Assembly (NCBI RefSeq): GCF_015291665.1
Contig: NZ_CP030048.1
Coordinates: forward strand, 6,793,501-6,857,500
From: Bradyrhizobium sp. CCBAU 53338
GTDB taxonomy: Bacteria; Pseudomonadota; Alphaproteobacteria; Rhizobiales; Xanthobacteraceae
Reading direction: 5' to 3'
Length of the DNA: 64,000 nucleotides
The position numbers were made by a program, and so were the translations under genes. Below, one piece after another: positions 26,870 to 35,958 of this stretch. The notes under the pieces are model-generated. The model made no database searches. It was not told the origin of the DNA and saw nothing but the letters and a program-made list of their open reading frames with translations. Each line of letters begins with the position of its first letter. Position 1 is the first letter of the stretch.

Positions 26870-27772
26870 TCACATGAATCCGGGATTGCGCGGCAGATAG
26901 CCGCTCCAGTTCCCGAAGTCCCGCGACGACATCAGCAACATCGGAAACTTGATCCGCATTCCATGCTCGAACGCAGTGTGAAGGGCCGCCTCACTCGCGC
27001 CGGGCAGGAACGCCGATATCCGCGGCGATTCGCTTTCGAGCGCGAGATGGAGTGCCGTCCTGAAAGCGGTAGCGACGGCATGGTGCTCCATCGTCGCCAG
27101 CGGACCGACGTGCCCGCCGGAATCGACGTAGGCGTAGCCCACCCATTCATGGCCGTCGTAGAGATTGAACCCTCGCGTGCTGCTGTCGTTGATCAGATAA
27201 CGATGATGCTTTTCGCGCGATACGCCAACGACCCGCACATCCGCCTGCGCGAGGCGACCAAGGGTCGAAGCGTTCTCCTGCAGCGGCGTGACGTCGAACT
27301 GCGGGCCTCGCCGGGCAGCGATCAGTTGCTCGCGCGCGACGCCGACGTTGTAGATGGGAGACCTCGGAAACAGTCCGTAGCGCATGTAGAGGCCTTGTGA
27401 GACCGTGTTGAAGCTGAAGGTGATCAGCACCTTGTTGGACGCATTCGACCGCTCGGCATGCTGCAGGGTCCGCTTGATCAGCTCGTTGCCGATGCTCCGC
27501 CCCTGCTGATCCGGCGACACGAAGAGCTGTGCCAGAAACCACATTTGGCCGCAGACCCAACTCCAGGCGAAGCCGAGGATTCGATCGTTCTCCTCCGCCA
27601 CCCACAGACCGTCGGGATCGTCTCTCATGGAAAACAGCTGGAACCTGGGGGCCGAAGCGGCGGCCATCGGCCCGAAGCCATGCCGTTCCGTGAGGTCGTT
27701 GATGCTGGAAACGACGAGAGCATCCGCGATTTCCAGATCCTGTGCACGCGCCGGCCGGTAAACCACAGACAT
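26870..27772 (-). CDS. GNAT-family acetyltransferase, double-domain size
   Basis: A 300-residue protein starting at 27772 (MSVVYRPARAQDLEIADALV) with GGAG nine bases upstream. The open frame continues far upstream, but that is a shadow of the flavoprotein gene. The N-terminal half is a clear GNAT domain: WVAEENDRILGFAWSW, LFVSPDQQGRSIGNELIKRTL (the acetyl-CoA loop, here Q-Q-G-R-S-I-G), then GLYMRYGLFPRSPIY. The C-terminal half (about 160-300) is less recognisable, possibly a degenerate second GNAT fold. It follows the acyl-CoA dehydrogenase-like gene after 32 nt. Confidence 0.83.
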   Translation of the reverse strand: MSVVYRPARAQDLEIADALVVSSINDLTERHGFGPMAAASAPRFQLFSMRDDPDGLWVAEENDRILGFAWSWVCGQMWFLAQLFVSPDQQGRSIGNELIKRTLQHAERSNASNKVLITFSFNTVSQGLYMRYGLFPRSPIYNVGVAREQLIAARRGPQFDVTPLQENASTLGRLAQADVRVVGVSREKHHRYLINDSSTRGFNLYDGHEWVGYAYVDSGGHVGPLATMEHHAVATAFRTALHLALESESPRISAFLPGASEAALHTAFEHGMRIKFPMLLMSSRDFGNWSGYLPRNPGFM

Positions 27773-27804
27773 CGAGGCAACTCCGTTTGGTGGTCGAAGG
27801 GTGG

Positions 27805-29007
27805 TCAGAACCTCGCCGCTCCGGGATCGAGCCCAAGCGTCAGCCGACCGGAAGTGACGTAGTTGTTTGGGCTCATCGCGACGTGCTTTGCGGCGGCGCG
27901 CACGTCGCGGACCGCGCGTTCCAGCGCGCAAGTCTCGAAGATGGCCACGGAGCCCGCGCTCGCGGCCAGTTCGTCGGCAATGGACATCGCAGCTTCGGCC
28001 GCGTTCGCGTTGGCGATCCGAACATCCGCGCGCGCCTCCGTCAGCCGATCGCCTTCCGTCTCGGCCGCCGCCATCAATTCGTTCATCGCATCGACGATGA
28101 AGGCGCGCGCCGCGCGAAGCTTCGCCCTCGCCCGCCCGACCGTCGCCTGGACGGTTTCTCGATCGCGTAGCGAGGCCCGGCTGCCGGGACGGCCGTTTCG
28201 GCAGGCGAGTTCTGCAAATCCGGCAATCGCGCCGGAGGCGATCCCGAGCGGCACCCCGGAGATGCTCCAGGCGAACACGGATGACGGCGGCATGCGATAG
28301 AGCCGTCCGGGCTGGGTCGGCTGCAGGCCCAGGAACGAGTGCGCATGAGCGGCCGGTACGAAGACATCGCGCGCCTCGAAATCGCAGCTTCCGGTGCCGC
28401 GCAGTCCGGACACGTGCCAATTGTCGAGGATGGTCACGTCTGTCCGGTCGAGATAGCAGCAGATGAGGGGCGAAGCCGGATCTTCGGGCCGGACGCTCGT
28501 CAGCACCATGAAGCGCGTCGCGTGATGTGCGCCGCTGCCGAAGGGCCACCGTCCGGATACGCAATAGCCGCCGCGGACGACACGCGCCGTGCCAACCGCG
28601 CCGGTCGCACTGGCGACGAACGCACGGGGATCGGAAAACCACTCGGATGCGACGGCCCGGCCGAGGTAGCCGCCGAGCCGGCTCATGCCGCCACCGTTGC
28701 CCACCAGCCAGCCAACCGAGCCGTCTAGCGCCGAGGCGTCTTCGACGACGCGCATGAAGTCGAAGGGAGAAAGTTCGGGCCCGCCGAGCGCGTGCGGCAG
28801 CCACAGGCGAAAGAGGCCGGCCTCGGCGAGCGCCGCGAAAACAACATCCGGCAAGCGGCGTCCGCCGTCGAATTCGCCACGATGCGCGGCGACGAGTGGG
28901 GCCAGCGCCTGGACGGCTTCGCGAATGCGACGAACCGGATGCCGGGAGTCGGATAGTACGTCCGGATCCAGTTCGTTCGTCTCCGCCGCATCGCACGTAT
29001 CGCTCAT
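27805..29007 (-). CDS. acyl-CoA dehydrogenase-fold flavoprotein (possible flavin-dependent monooxygenase)
   Basis: A 400-residue protein from the ATG at 29007 with GAGGG upstream. It has the three-domain acyl-CoA dehydrogenase layout: N-terminal helices (AALAEAGLFRLWLPHALGGPE), a central beta domain (YCVSGRWPFGSGAHHATRFMV, DNWHVSGLRGTGSCDFEARDVFVP) and a C-terminal helical bundle. The VSGLRGTGS-x-D segment and the lack of an obvious catalytic Glu resemble the DszC/HpaC2-like oxygenase branch rather than beta-oxidation enzymes. It is paired with the GNAT gene and divergent from the winged-helix/TPR regulator at 29111. Confidence 0.82.
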   Translation of the reverse strand: MSDTCDAAETNELDPDVLSDSRHPVRRIREAVQALAPLVAAHRGEFDGGRRLPDVVFAALAEAGLFRLWLPHALGGPELSPFDFMRVVEDASALDGSVGWLVGNGGGMSRLGGYLGRAVASEWFSDPRAFVASATGAVGTARVVRGGYCVSGRWPFGSGAHHATRFMVLTSVRPEDPASPLICCYLDRTDVTILDNWHVSGLRGTGSCDFEARDVFVPAAHAHSFLGLQPTQPGRLYRMPPSSVFAWSISGVPLGIASGAIAGFAELACRNGRPGSRASLRDRETVQATVGRARAKLRAARAFIVDAMNELMAAAETEGDRLTEARADVRIANANAAEAAMSIADELAASAGSVAIFETCALERAVRDVRAAAKHVAMSPNNYVTSGRLTLGLDPGAARF

Positions 29008-29110
29008 CGGGCAACCCTCGAAGTGATTTGGCGCCCACAGCATGATCGCCCGCTTACCGGCGGTCCCAAATCTGTTCCGAAAAGATTGTAAAAAATGTAG
29101 TCTCCGGGTC

Positions 29111-30673
29111 ATGCCCCCGATCCGACAATTCGGTCCCTTCCGTCTCGATGCAGAAGCCGAGATGCTGTTTCGTGGGTCCGAACCGATCGCACTCGGACGC
29201 CGCGCGGTGATGCTGCTTCGGCTGCTCGTCGAGCAGGCCGGAACGCCGGTTTCCAAGGACGCACTGATGCAGGCCGGCTGGCCGGGGCTTGCGATCGAGG
29301 AAAGCAATCTGACGGTTCAGATCGCCGCATTGCGTCGCATATTTGCCGGAGCCGACGGGGGCGCCACCTGGATCGAGACGCTGCCGCGCCGGGGCTATCG
29401 TTACGTCGGGCCGCCGCTCACCGAGATTGGAGCCGACCAGCCTGGTTCGCAATCGCCCGTCGCGTCCAACAGGGCCTCGCTCGCGGTACTTCCGTTTTCG
29501 AATCTGAGCGGCGATCCCGGGCAGGAGTACTTCTCGGACGGGATCACCGGAGACATCATCTCGGAGCTGTCGCGGTTCAGGTCGCTGTTCGTCGTCGCCC
29601 GCCACTCCAGCTTCGCCTACAAGGGCAAGACCTCCGAGATCAAGCGGGTCGGCCGCGAACTCGGCGTCGACTACGTCGCCGAAGGGAGCATGCGCAAGAC
29701 CGGCAGCCGCGTGCGGGTGACCGTCCAGATTCTCGACGCCAGGAGCGGCTTCAATCTCTGGGCCGAGCGCTACGAACGCGAACTCGAGGACATTTTCGCC
29801 CTGCAGGACGAGATCGTCCAGGCGATCGTCGCGGCTCTTCCGGGTCGGCTCGAGGACGCGAGCCGTGAGATCGCCAGACGAAAACCCACCCCGAGCATCA
29901 CCGCTTACGATCTGGTCCTGATGGGGGACGAGCGGTGGCGTCAGTTGACGGTGAGCGGCATGGCGGAGGCCCGAAAGCATTTTCGGAACGCCGTCGCGCT
30001 CGACCCGCAATATGCCCGAGCTCACGTCAACATCGCCTGGACCATCGTCTGCGACGAGTTTCTCGAATCGCCCTCCGGCGCCGACCTCGACGATGCACTT
30101 CGCGAGATCGAGACCGCGCTCGACATCGACGACCGCGACGCCTGGGCTCACGGCGTGTTCGCGCAATTGCTGTTCTTGCGACGCGAGGACGACAGGGCCG
30201 AATTCCACTTCGGCCGCGCTATCGCGCTCAATCCGAATGATGCCGACGTCGCTGCGGTCCTCGCAAACATTCTGGTCTACTGGGGTCGCTGGCGAGAGGC
30301 GCTCACATGGATCGGAGTGGCCAAGCGGCTAAATCCGTTTCCGCCCAATCTGTACAACTGGTACCACGCGCTCGCCCTCTATTCGGGTCGGGAGTACGAG
30401 CAGGCGGTCAAGGCGCTGATGGAGACGCGATCCCTTGACCGGTGGTCGCACGGTCTCCTTGCCGCCTGCTATGCACAGATGGGCCGGCTCGGCGAAGCAC
30501 GGTCGGAAGCGGAGAGGTTCGTCAGGGAAAGGCATCGGGAAATCAACGCCAACGGGACAATTTTTCCGGCGAACACGCTCGATCTCGCTCGCGCGCGGGC
30601 CGGGAGGTACAGAGCCTCTGTCGATCGCGATCACTTCCTCGACGGTTTGCGCAAGGCCGGTCTATCTGGTTGA
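29111..30673 (+). CDS. winged-helix (CadC-like) regulator with TolB-like and TPR regions
   Basis: The ATG at 29111 (MPPIRQFGPFRLD) is preferred over one at 29042, because the OmpR/CadC-type DNA-binding domain starts there. This gives 520 residues. Order: Trans_reg_C winged helix (residues 1-100, GRRAVMLLRLLVEQAG, RRGYRYVGP), a TolB-like N-domain region (SLAVLPFSNLSGDPGQEYFSDG, then LGVDYVAEGSMRKTG), then TPR-like helices to the C terminus (ALDPQYARAHVNIAW, ALNPNDADVAAVLANIL). No membrane segment or cyclase catalytic domain is seen. It is divergent from the flavoprotein/GNAT pair, with the promoters within about 100 nt. Confidence 0.85.
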   Translation: MPPIRQFGPFRLDAEAEMLFRGSEPIALGRRAVMLLRLLVEQAGTPVSKDALMQAGWPGLAIEESNLTVQIAALRRIFAGADGGATWIETLPRRGYRYVGPPLTEIGADQPGSQSPVASNRASLAVLPFSNLSGDPGQEYFSDGITGDIISELSRFRSLFVVARHSSFAYKGKTSEIKRVGRELGVDYVAEGSMRKTGSRVRVTVQILDARSGFNLWAERYERELEDIFALQDEIVQAIVAALPGRLEDASREIARRKPTPSITAYDLVLMGDERWRQLTVSGMAEARKHFRNAVALDPQYARAHVNIAWTIVCDEFLESPSGADLDDALREIETALDIDDRDAWAHGVFAQLLFLRREDDRAEFHFGRAIALNPNDADVAAVLANILVYWGRWREALTWIGVAKRLNPFPPNLYNWYHALALYSGREYEQAVKALMETRSLDRWSHGLLAACYAQMGRLGEARSEAERFVRERHREINANGTIFPANTLDLARARAGRYRASVDRDHFLDGLRKAGLSG

Positions 30674-30723
30674 ACGCGCCTCGCTCAAAGCCACGGTTAC
30701 GGCGACAGTGCCTGCAAAGCCAG

Positions 30724-30750
30724 AATGGCCCGCGTCCTGCGGGCCATTTT
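30724..30750 (+). terminator. intrinsic terminator, AATGGCCCGC stem
   Basis: AATGGCCCGC (30724-30733), loop GTCCT, GCGGGCCATT (30739-30748), then TT. It is 50 nt after the winged-helix regulator. The same stem sequence recurs at 36745-36773. Confidence 0.75.
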
Positions 30751-30819
30751 CGTTGCAGGGAAGCAAATGCTGATGATGGCCATTTGAGGTACGACCGGTG
30801 CGCACCGAGGCCTGCGCGG

Positions 30820-31596
30820 CTAGCTCTCCAGAATCGCAACCGCCCGTGTCCATCCCGCCGAGGCCCGTTCGATCTTCACGGGGAAGCATGACACCTTGAA
30901 GCCGGATGGCGGCAGCAGTTCGAGATTGTGCAGCTTCTCGAGATGGCAATAGCCGATATGGCGACCGGCCTTGTGACCTTCCCAGATCAGGCTGGCGTTT
31001 TTCGTCTCGGCGTATTTCTTCGCGGTATGAACGAACGGCGCGTCCCAGCTCCAGCCGTCGATGCCGGTCAGGCGCACGCCGCGTTCGAGCAGGTACATGG
31101 TCGCTTCATAGCCCATGCCGCAGCCCGAAGTGACGTAGTCCTGCCGGCCATATTTGGCGCCGGCGCTGGTGTTGACCACGACGATCTCCAGCGGCTTCAG
31201 CTCGTGGCCGATGCGCTTGAGCTCGGCCTCGACATCCCCGGCCGTTGCGACATAGCCGTCCGGCAGGTGACGGAAGTCGAGCTTCACGCCGGGCTGGAAG
31301 CACCATTCCAGCGGCACCTCGTCGATGGTCCAGGAACGCTCGCCGCGATTCATGGTCGGATGAAAATGCCAGGGTGCATCGAGATGCGTGCCGTTGTGGG
31401 TCGACAGGCTGACCTGTTCCACCGCCCAGCCCTGGCCATCAGGCAGATCCTCGGCCTTCAACCCGTCGAAGAACTGCAGCATACGCGGCAGGCCCTGCTG
31501 GTGATTGATGTACTGGATCGTCGGATGATTGCCGGGCGGGTCGGCCGGCACATCGTTCTGCAGGGGAACGGAGATGTCGATCAGCCTGGTCGTCAT
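30820..31596 (-). CDS. cyclase family (kynurenine-formamidase-like) metal hydrolase
   Basis: A 258-residue member of the cyclase family. The signature HNGTHLDAPWHF at residues 67-78 contains the His and Asp metal ligands of this group. Other typical parts are RLIDISVPLQNDVPADPP at the start and GIDGWSWDAPF later. Family members hydrolyse amides or lactone-like rings, with kynurenine formamidase as the best-known example. It is downstream of the fumarylacetoacetate-hydrolase-like gene by 72 nt and opposite a TauABC-like importer, so a role in breaking down the imported compound is plausible. Confidence 0.9.
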   Translation of the reverse strand: MTTRLIDISVPLQNDVPADPPGNHPTIQYINHQQGLPRMLQFFDGLKAEDLPDGQGWAVEQVSLSTHNGTHLDAPWHFHPTMNRGERSWTIDEVPLEWCFQPGVKLDFRHLPDGYVATAGDVEAELKRIGHELKPLEIVVVNTSAGAKYGRQDYVTSGCGMGYEATMYLLERGVRLTGIDGWSWDAPFVHTAKKYAETKNASLIWEGHKAGRHIGYCHLEKLHNLELLPPSGFKVSCFPVKIERASAGWTRAVAILES

Positions 31597-31668
31597 GGCG
31601 CTTCCTCGTTGATTGTTCTCGTTGATTGTCTTGATTGGCGGCCGTCAGGCGATCCTTCAGGCGTCTCT

Positions 31669-32658
31669 TCAAACGTCTTGCCGCTCGACACGGTTCTTCA
31701 AGATACCGATCTTCTCGACCTCGAGCTCGATCGTATCGCCATGCTCGAGATACCATCCGAGCTCGAGGCCGCAACCATTGCCGACCGTGCCGGAGCCGAT
31801 GAACTCGCCGGGCATCAGCGTCTCGTCCTGGGTGACGTGGGCGATGATCTCCTCGAAAGAGAACAGCATGCCCTCGCTCACGCCTTTCGAACGTGTCTCG
31901 CCGTTGACGCGCGCTTCCATCTTCAGACGATAGGGATCGCCGATCTCGTCCGGGGTCACGATCCACGGACCCATCACGTTGCCGCCGTCGAAGCTCTTGC
32001 CCTTGGCCGGGCCAAGCCGTCCCTCCATCTCGATGCGCTGGGCGTCGCGCGCTGAGAAATCGTTGAAGATGGTGTAGCCGAAGATGTGATCCCCAGCCTT
32101 CGCGGCCGAGATGTTGGCGCCCTTGTTCTTGGTAATGATCCCGAATTCGAGCTCGTAGTCCATGACCTTGCTGTAGCGCGGCCATTTCACTGTGGTGTTG
32201 GTGCCGCGCACGCTGAAGCGGTTGGTGATGTAGAAGATCGGCTGCTTGCGGTAGACCTCGGGCAGCTCGCCGAGCGGCTCGGCGTCGATGCGCGCCAATT
32301 CCGCCATGTCGCCCTTGGCGCGCGCGGCGAGCTTTTGCTGCCCGCGCGGCGCCTGGAGGATGTGCAGCGGAAACGACATGCCGTCGCGCATCTGCCTGGG
32401 TTCCGGCACCGGCGCGAGGATGTCGACGGCGCTGACCGCCGCCGACAGTGTCGCGTCCTGGCCGTGCATGTCGAGCAGGGCCGCCGCTCGATCGAGCGCG
32501 CGGGGCCCGGCATCGATCAGCGCCAGCATCGAGCCGAAGGCGGGATCGGCCTGACCCTCCCGCGCGGCGGCGGCGGCGAGGTCGAGCACCTGGCTGTCAT
32601 TGCCATGGACGACGCCGATCTTCTCCTGACCGGCCGATCTGAACGTTGCGAGCTTCAC
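31669..32658 (-). CDS. fumarylacetoacetate hydrolase family protein
   Basis: The GTG at 32658 is chosen over longer frames, because the protein then starts VKLATFRSAGQEKIGVV, the normal FAH N terminus, with AAGGGG upstream. This gives 329 residues. FAH fold signatures are YSKVMDYELEFGIIT (metal-binding Glu), the GYTIFNDFSARDAQ loop, KSFDGGNVMGPWIVTPDEI and LMPGEFIGSGTVGNGCGLELG. It would cleave or hydrate a beta-diketo acid in aromatic or related catabolism. It is the first gene of a two-gene unit with the cyclase-family hydrolase, divergent from the importer at 32745. Confidence 0.9.
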   Translation of the reverse strand: MKLATFRSAGQEKIGVVHGNDSQVLDLAAAAAREGQADPAFGSMLALIDAGPRALDRAAALLDMHGQDATLSAAVSAVDILAPVPEPRQMRDGMSFPLHILQAPRGQQKLAARAKGDMAELARIDAEPLGELPEVYRKQPIFYITNRFSVRGTNTTVKWPRYSKVMDYELEFGIITKNKGANISAAKAGDHIFGYTIFNDFSARDAQRIEMEGRLGPAKGKSFDGGNVMGPWIVTPDEIGDPYRLKMEARVNGETRSKGVSEGMLFSFEEIIAHVTQDETLMPGEFIGSGTVGNGCGLELGWYLEHGDTIELEVEKIGILKNRVERQDV

Positions 32659-32685
32659 CTTGGCACCCCTTGCTATCGTTAGAAA

Positions 32686-32699
32686 TATATGATCAGATA
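32686..32699. promoter_or_regulatory. candidate operator around TGATCA in divergent promoter
   Basis: TATATGATCAGATA is symmetric at 12 of 14 positions, centred between 32692 and 32693, within the AT-rich 86-nt space between the divergent FAH and binding-protein genes. A GntR regulator is encoded in the importer operon, so a site here is expected. The assignment is tentative. Confidence 0.35.
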
Positions 32700-32744
32700 A
32701 AATATCGATAAACAAGCCATAAAAATACAAATTGGGAGAGCGCG

Positions 32745-33677
32745 GTGAGGCGAACGCAGGTAAGTGCGATGGTGGCGGGTCTCGCCCTCGGGATGTCTGT
32801 TGCAGTGACGGCGCCAGCACAGGCGCAGGCCAAGATCCAGATCGGCTGCACCGCGACCTCGGCGATGGTCGCGATCGACGAAGGCATCTTTAGAAAGCAT
32901 GGGCTGGACGTCGAGATGACGCCGATCGCGATCAATTCCAATATCCCGGCGGCAATCCTGTCGAACTCGATTCAGATCGGCGGCCCCACCTCGACCGTCT
33001 TCCTGCAGGCCGTCGACGGCGGCCTCGACCTCGTCGCGATCGCCGGCGCCTCGGTCATGAACCAGACCTCGAACACCGCGATCGCCGCCTTCGTCCGAAA
33101 CGGCATCACCATCAAGGAGCCGAAGGACTTCGTCGGCAAGAAGGTCGGCGCACCCGGCCTGAATGCCTTTCTCCATGTGCTGTTCGTGAAATGGCTCGTG
33201 GAGAAAGGCGTCGATCCCAAAAGCGTCAATTTCGTCGAGGTCACCTTCCCGACCATGGCCGACATCATCAAATCAGGCAGTGTCGATGCCGTGCTCACCG
33301 CCGAGCCGTTCGTCACGCGCATGACCAATGCGGGGCTCGGCTCGGTCGGCGCGCGGTACGGCGCCGAGCTCGGCCGCACCGATCCGATCATCTTCTACGC
33401 AGCGTCCCGCGACTGGGCGGAGAAAAACGCGGCGACCGTGAAGAAATTCCGCGAGGCCATCGCGGAGGCGGCCGCAATCGTCAACAGTGATCGCGAGAAG
33501 GCCTCCGCCGCGATCGCCAAGTTCACCAAGCAGCCGCTCGAACTCGTCAAGTCGACGCCGCCGAACCAGTCCGAGCCGAACCTCAAGGCAGAAAACCTCA
33601 CCTGGTGGATCGAGGTGATGTCGTCGCAGAAGATGCTGCAATCGAAGCTCGATACCGCCAAACTCGTGCTGAATTGA
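32745..33677 (+). CDS. NitT/TauT-type ABC substrate-binding protein
   Basis: A 310-residue protein starting at GTG with GGGAGAG upstream. The signal peptide covers about residues 1-27 (AGLALGMSVAVTAPAQA, cleaved near AQA). The mature part has the SsuA/THI5-like pattern: KIQIGCTATSAMVAIDEGIFRKHGLDVE, then IQIGGPTSTVFLQAV and GKKVGAPGLNAFLHVLFVKW. It delivers an anionic or aromatic small molecule to the permeases at 35194 and 35955. It is divergent from the FAH/cyclase hydrolase genes. Confidence 0.92.
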   Translation: MRRTQVSAMVAGLALGMSVAVTAPAQAQAKIQIGCTATSAMVAIDEGIFRKHGLDVEMTPIAINSNIPAAILSNSIQIGGPTSTVFLQAVDGGLDLVAIAGASVMNQTSNTAIAAFVRNGITIKEPKDFVGKKVGAPGLNAFLHVLFVKWLVEKGVDPKSVNFVEVTFPTMADIIKSGSVDAVLTAEPFVTRMTNAGLGSVGARYGAELGRTDPIIFYAASRDWAEKNAATVKKFREAIAEAAAIVNSDREKASAAIAKFTKQPLELVKSTPPNQSEPNLKAENLTWWIEVMSSQKMLQSKLDTAKLVLN

Positions 33678-33689
33678 AGGACAAGGACG

Positions 33690-34394
33690 ATGCCTGCTCC
33701 CGAGCGCACTCTCGAACGCCCGCCGACTGAAGCCGGCACCTTGAGCGAGCGCGCCGCAAGCCTCATCGAACAGGACATCCTGGCCGGAGATCTCGCACCG
33801 GGATCGCGGCTCGGCATCGTCGATCTCGTGCAGCGCTACGAGATCGGCGCCACGCCGTTGCGCGAAGGCCTGTCGCGGCTGATGTCGCGCGGCCTGATCG
33901 TCGGCATCGGCCAGCGCGGCTTTCGCGTCGCCGAGGTCAGCCGCGAGGATCTCGCCGACATCACCTGCATGCGGACGGCGGTCGAGATCGAGGCCGTCAG
34001 GCTCGCCGTCCTCCATGGCGACGTCGCCTGGGAGGCCGGCATCATCAGCGCGCTGCATCAGATGCGCCGGCATATCGAGCGAACCGGCAACGAGTTCCGC
34101 GAAGGCGCGGCCGATTTCGACCGGCTGCACAAGGGCTTTCACACCGCGCTGCTCGCGGCCTGCGGCTCGCAGCGCATGCTGGCCGCCCATTCCGACCTCT
34201 ACGACCAGGCCTATCGCTATCGCCGCGTCATGATGGGTGCGATCGACAGCGGCGAGGGGTTCATCCGGAGTCACCAGACGCTCGCCGACCATGTGCTCGC
34301 CCGCGACGTGCCCGCCGCGCAAAAGATGCTGGCGGCGCATCTGCACTCGACCATCGATTTCGTCTATCCGCAGGCCGGCGGGGAGCAATCATGA
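33690..34394 (+). CDS. GntR/FCD-family regulator inside ABC operon
   Basis: A 234-residue GntR protein with wHTH about 15-85 (PGSRLGIVDLVQRYEIGATPLREGLSRLMSRGLI) and a C-terminal helical FCD domain with putative metal-binding positions (FDRLHKGFHTALLAACGSQ, RSHQTLADHVLARD). It lies between binding protein and ATPase, 12 nt after the former and overlapping the latter by 4 nt. It probably senses the transported compound or its first product and controls both divergent transcripts. Confidence 0.92.
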   Translation: MPAPERTLERPPTEAGTLSERAASLIEQDILAGDLAPGSRLGIVDLVQRYEIGATPLREGLSRLMSRGLIVGIGQRGFRVAEVSREDLADITCMRTAVEIEAVRLAVLHGDVAWEAGIISALHQMRRHIERTGNEFREGAADFDRLHKGFHTALLAACGSQRMLAAHSDLYDQAYRYRRVMMGAIDSGEGFIRSHQTLADHVLARDVPAAQKMLAAHLHSTIDFVYPQAGGEQS

Positions 34395-35197
34395 CCGTCG
34401 CTGCCAGGATCATTGAGGCCCGCGCCGCGCGGCGGCAAGAGACGCTGATCGCGTTCAACGCTGCGACGCTGCGGCTCGGCGGCAAGACCATCATCGAGAA
34501 TCTCGACCTTCAGGTGCGGCCGGGCGAATTCCTCTGCATCGTCGGCGCCTCCGGCTGCGGCAAGACCACGGCCTTGCGGCTCGCCGCTGGCCTCTATCGC
34601 CCCACCAGCGGCGCCGTGACCTTCGACGGCGAGGAGATCACCGCGCCGCGCCGCGAGGTCGCGATCGTGTTCCAGGATTACGGCAAGGCGCTGTTGCCGT
34701 GGCGGACCGCGGCCGGAAACATCTCGCTGGCGCTGGAAGCTTCTCGTGTGCCGGCGCGCGAGCGCAACGCTCGCATCGAGGCGCTGCTGCGCAAGGTGGG
34801 CCTGCCCGGCCATGCCGACAAATATCCGACCGAAATGTCGGGAGGCATGCAGCAGCGCCTGCAGATCGCGCGCTGCCTCGCACAGGAGCCGACGACGCTG
34901 CTGATGGACGAACCGTTCGGCGCGCTCGATGCGATGACGCGCCAGGGCTTGCAGGACGAAGTCCTGTCGCTGACGCAGGCAAGCCAGACGACCGTGATCT
35001 TCGTGACCCACGACCTCGACGAGGCGATCTATCTCGGCGACCGTGTCATTGGCCTGCTGCCGCATCCGGGCCGGATCGGGATCGAGCTCGATGTCGACCT
35101 GCCGCGTCCGCGCGACCAGCTCGCCACCCGCGAGCATCCCGAATTCCTGCGGCTGCGCCGGCAATTGTTCGACTTCATCAAGGCGACCGAACATTGA
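34391..35197 (+). CDS. NitT/TauT-type ABC transporter ATP-binding protein
   Basis: A 268-residue ATPase with Walker A GASGCGKTT, signature MSGGMQQRLQIARCL, Walker B LLMDEPFGALDAMTR and the H-loop VTHDLDEAIYLGDRV. It energises import through the two permeases that follow. It overlaps the GntR gene by ATGA and the next permease by TTGA, so the membrane components are translationally coupled. Confidence 0.95.
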   Translation: MTVAARIIEARAARRQETLIAFNAATLRLGGKTIIENLDLQVRPGEFLCIVGASGCGKTTALRLAAGLYRPTSGAVTFDGEEITAPRREVAIVFQDYGKALLPWRTAAGNISLALEASRVPARERNARIEALLRKVGLPGHADKYPTEMSGGMQQRLQIARCLAQEPTTLLMDEPFGALDAMTRQGLQDEVLSLTQASQTTVIFVTHDLDEAIYLGDRVIGLLPHPGRIGIELDVDLPRPRDQLATREHPEFLRLRRQLFDFIKATEH

Positions 35198-35958
35198 ACC
35201 TCGATCGCACGAGGCCCTTGCTGCTGCCGCTGGCGCTGATGCTGGCGTTCGAGCTCTGGGCGCGCCTCACCCATCTGCAAAGCGACAGCCTGGCTCCGCC
35301 GAGCGCGATCCTCGCGGCCTTGGCCGCAGCGTTGGCCGATCTATCGATTCCGATCGCGACCCGCGACACGCTGTTCGCCGCCTTTGCGGGCCTGGCGATC
35401 GGCAGCGCGATCGGGCTTTCGCTCGGCATTGCCTTCGGCATATCGCGTCCCCTCGACCGGCTGATGGAGGTCACGGTCGAGGCGATCCGCCCGATCCCCT
35501 CGATCGCGCTGCTGCCGATTGCGCTGATCGCGCTCGGCTTCGGCTACCGCATGGAGATCGTGATCGTGGCCTTCGCCTGCGTCTGGCCGATGCTGATCAT
35601 GACGCGCAGCGCGGTGCGCAGCATCGAGCCGCGCTTGATGGAGGTGTCGCGCGCGCTGCGGCTGAGCGCGACACAACGGATCACAGAGATCGTGATCCCG
35701 GCAGCACTGCCGCGGATCTTCGTCGCCTTCCGCCTGTCGGCCGGCATCGCCCTGATCGTCGCCGTCACCGTCGAGATCGCCATCAATCCGATCGGGCTCG
35801 GCGCCGGCATCATGCTGGCGCAGCAGGCCCTGCGCGCCGACCTGATGCTGGCCTATCTGCTGTGGATCGGCGTAATCGGCTATGCACTGAACATCCTGTT
35901 GATTGCGGCCCAGCGCCGCCTGTTCGGCCGCGCCGCGGTTGCCGGAGACAATCCGTGA
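35194..35958 (+). CDS. NitT/TauT-type ABC transporter permease 1
   Basis: The start is taken as TTG at 35194, overlapping the ATPase stop as TTGA. No ATG or GTG gives a complete first helix. This gives 254 residues with five to six membrane segments and the BPD_transp_1 EAA-like loop SRALRLSATQRITEIVIPAAL. It pairs with the second permease at 35955, which overlaps it by GTGA. The protein differs enough from permease 2 that a heterodimeric channel is likely. Confidence 0.87.
   Translation: MNLDRTRPLLLPLALMLAFELWARLTHLQSDSLAPPSAILAALAAALADLSIPIATRDTLFAAFAGLAIGSAIGLSLGIAFGISRPLDRLMEVTVEAIRPIPSIALLPIALIALGFGYRMEIVIVAFACVWPMLIMTRSAVRSIEPRLMEVSRALRLSATQRITEIVIPAALPRIFVAFRLSAGIALIVAVTVEIAINPIGLGAGIMLAQQALRADLMLAYLLWIGVIGYALNILLIAAQRRLFGRAAVAGDNP

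Noticed and set aside
26870..29038. A single 722-codon reverse frame spanning the GNAT gene and beyond
   Set aside because: The part above 27772 is antisense/out-of-frame shadow of the flavoprotein gene and shows Arg/Ala-rich composition. A ribosome-binding site and a normal GNAT N terminus fix the start at 27772.
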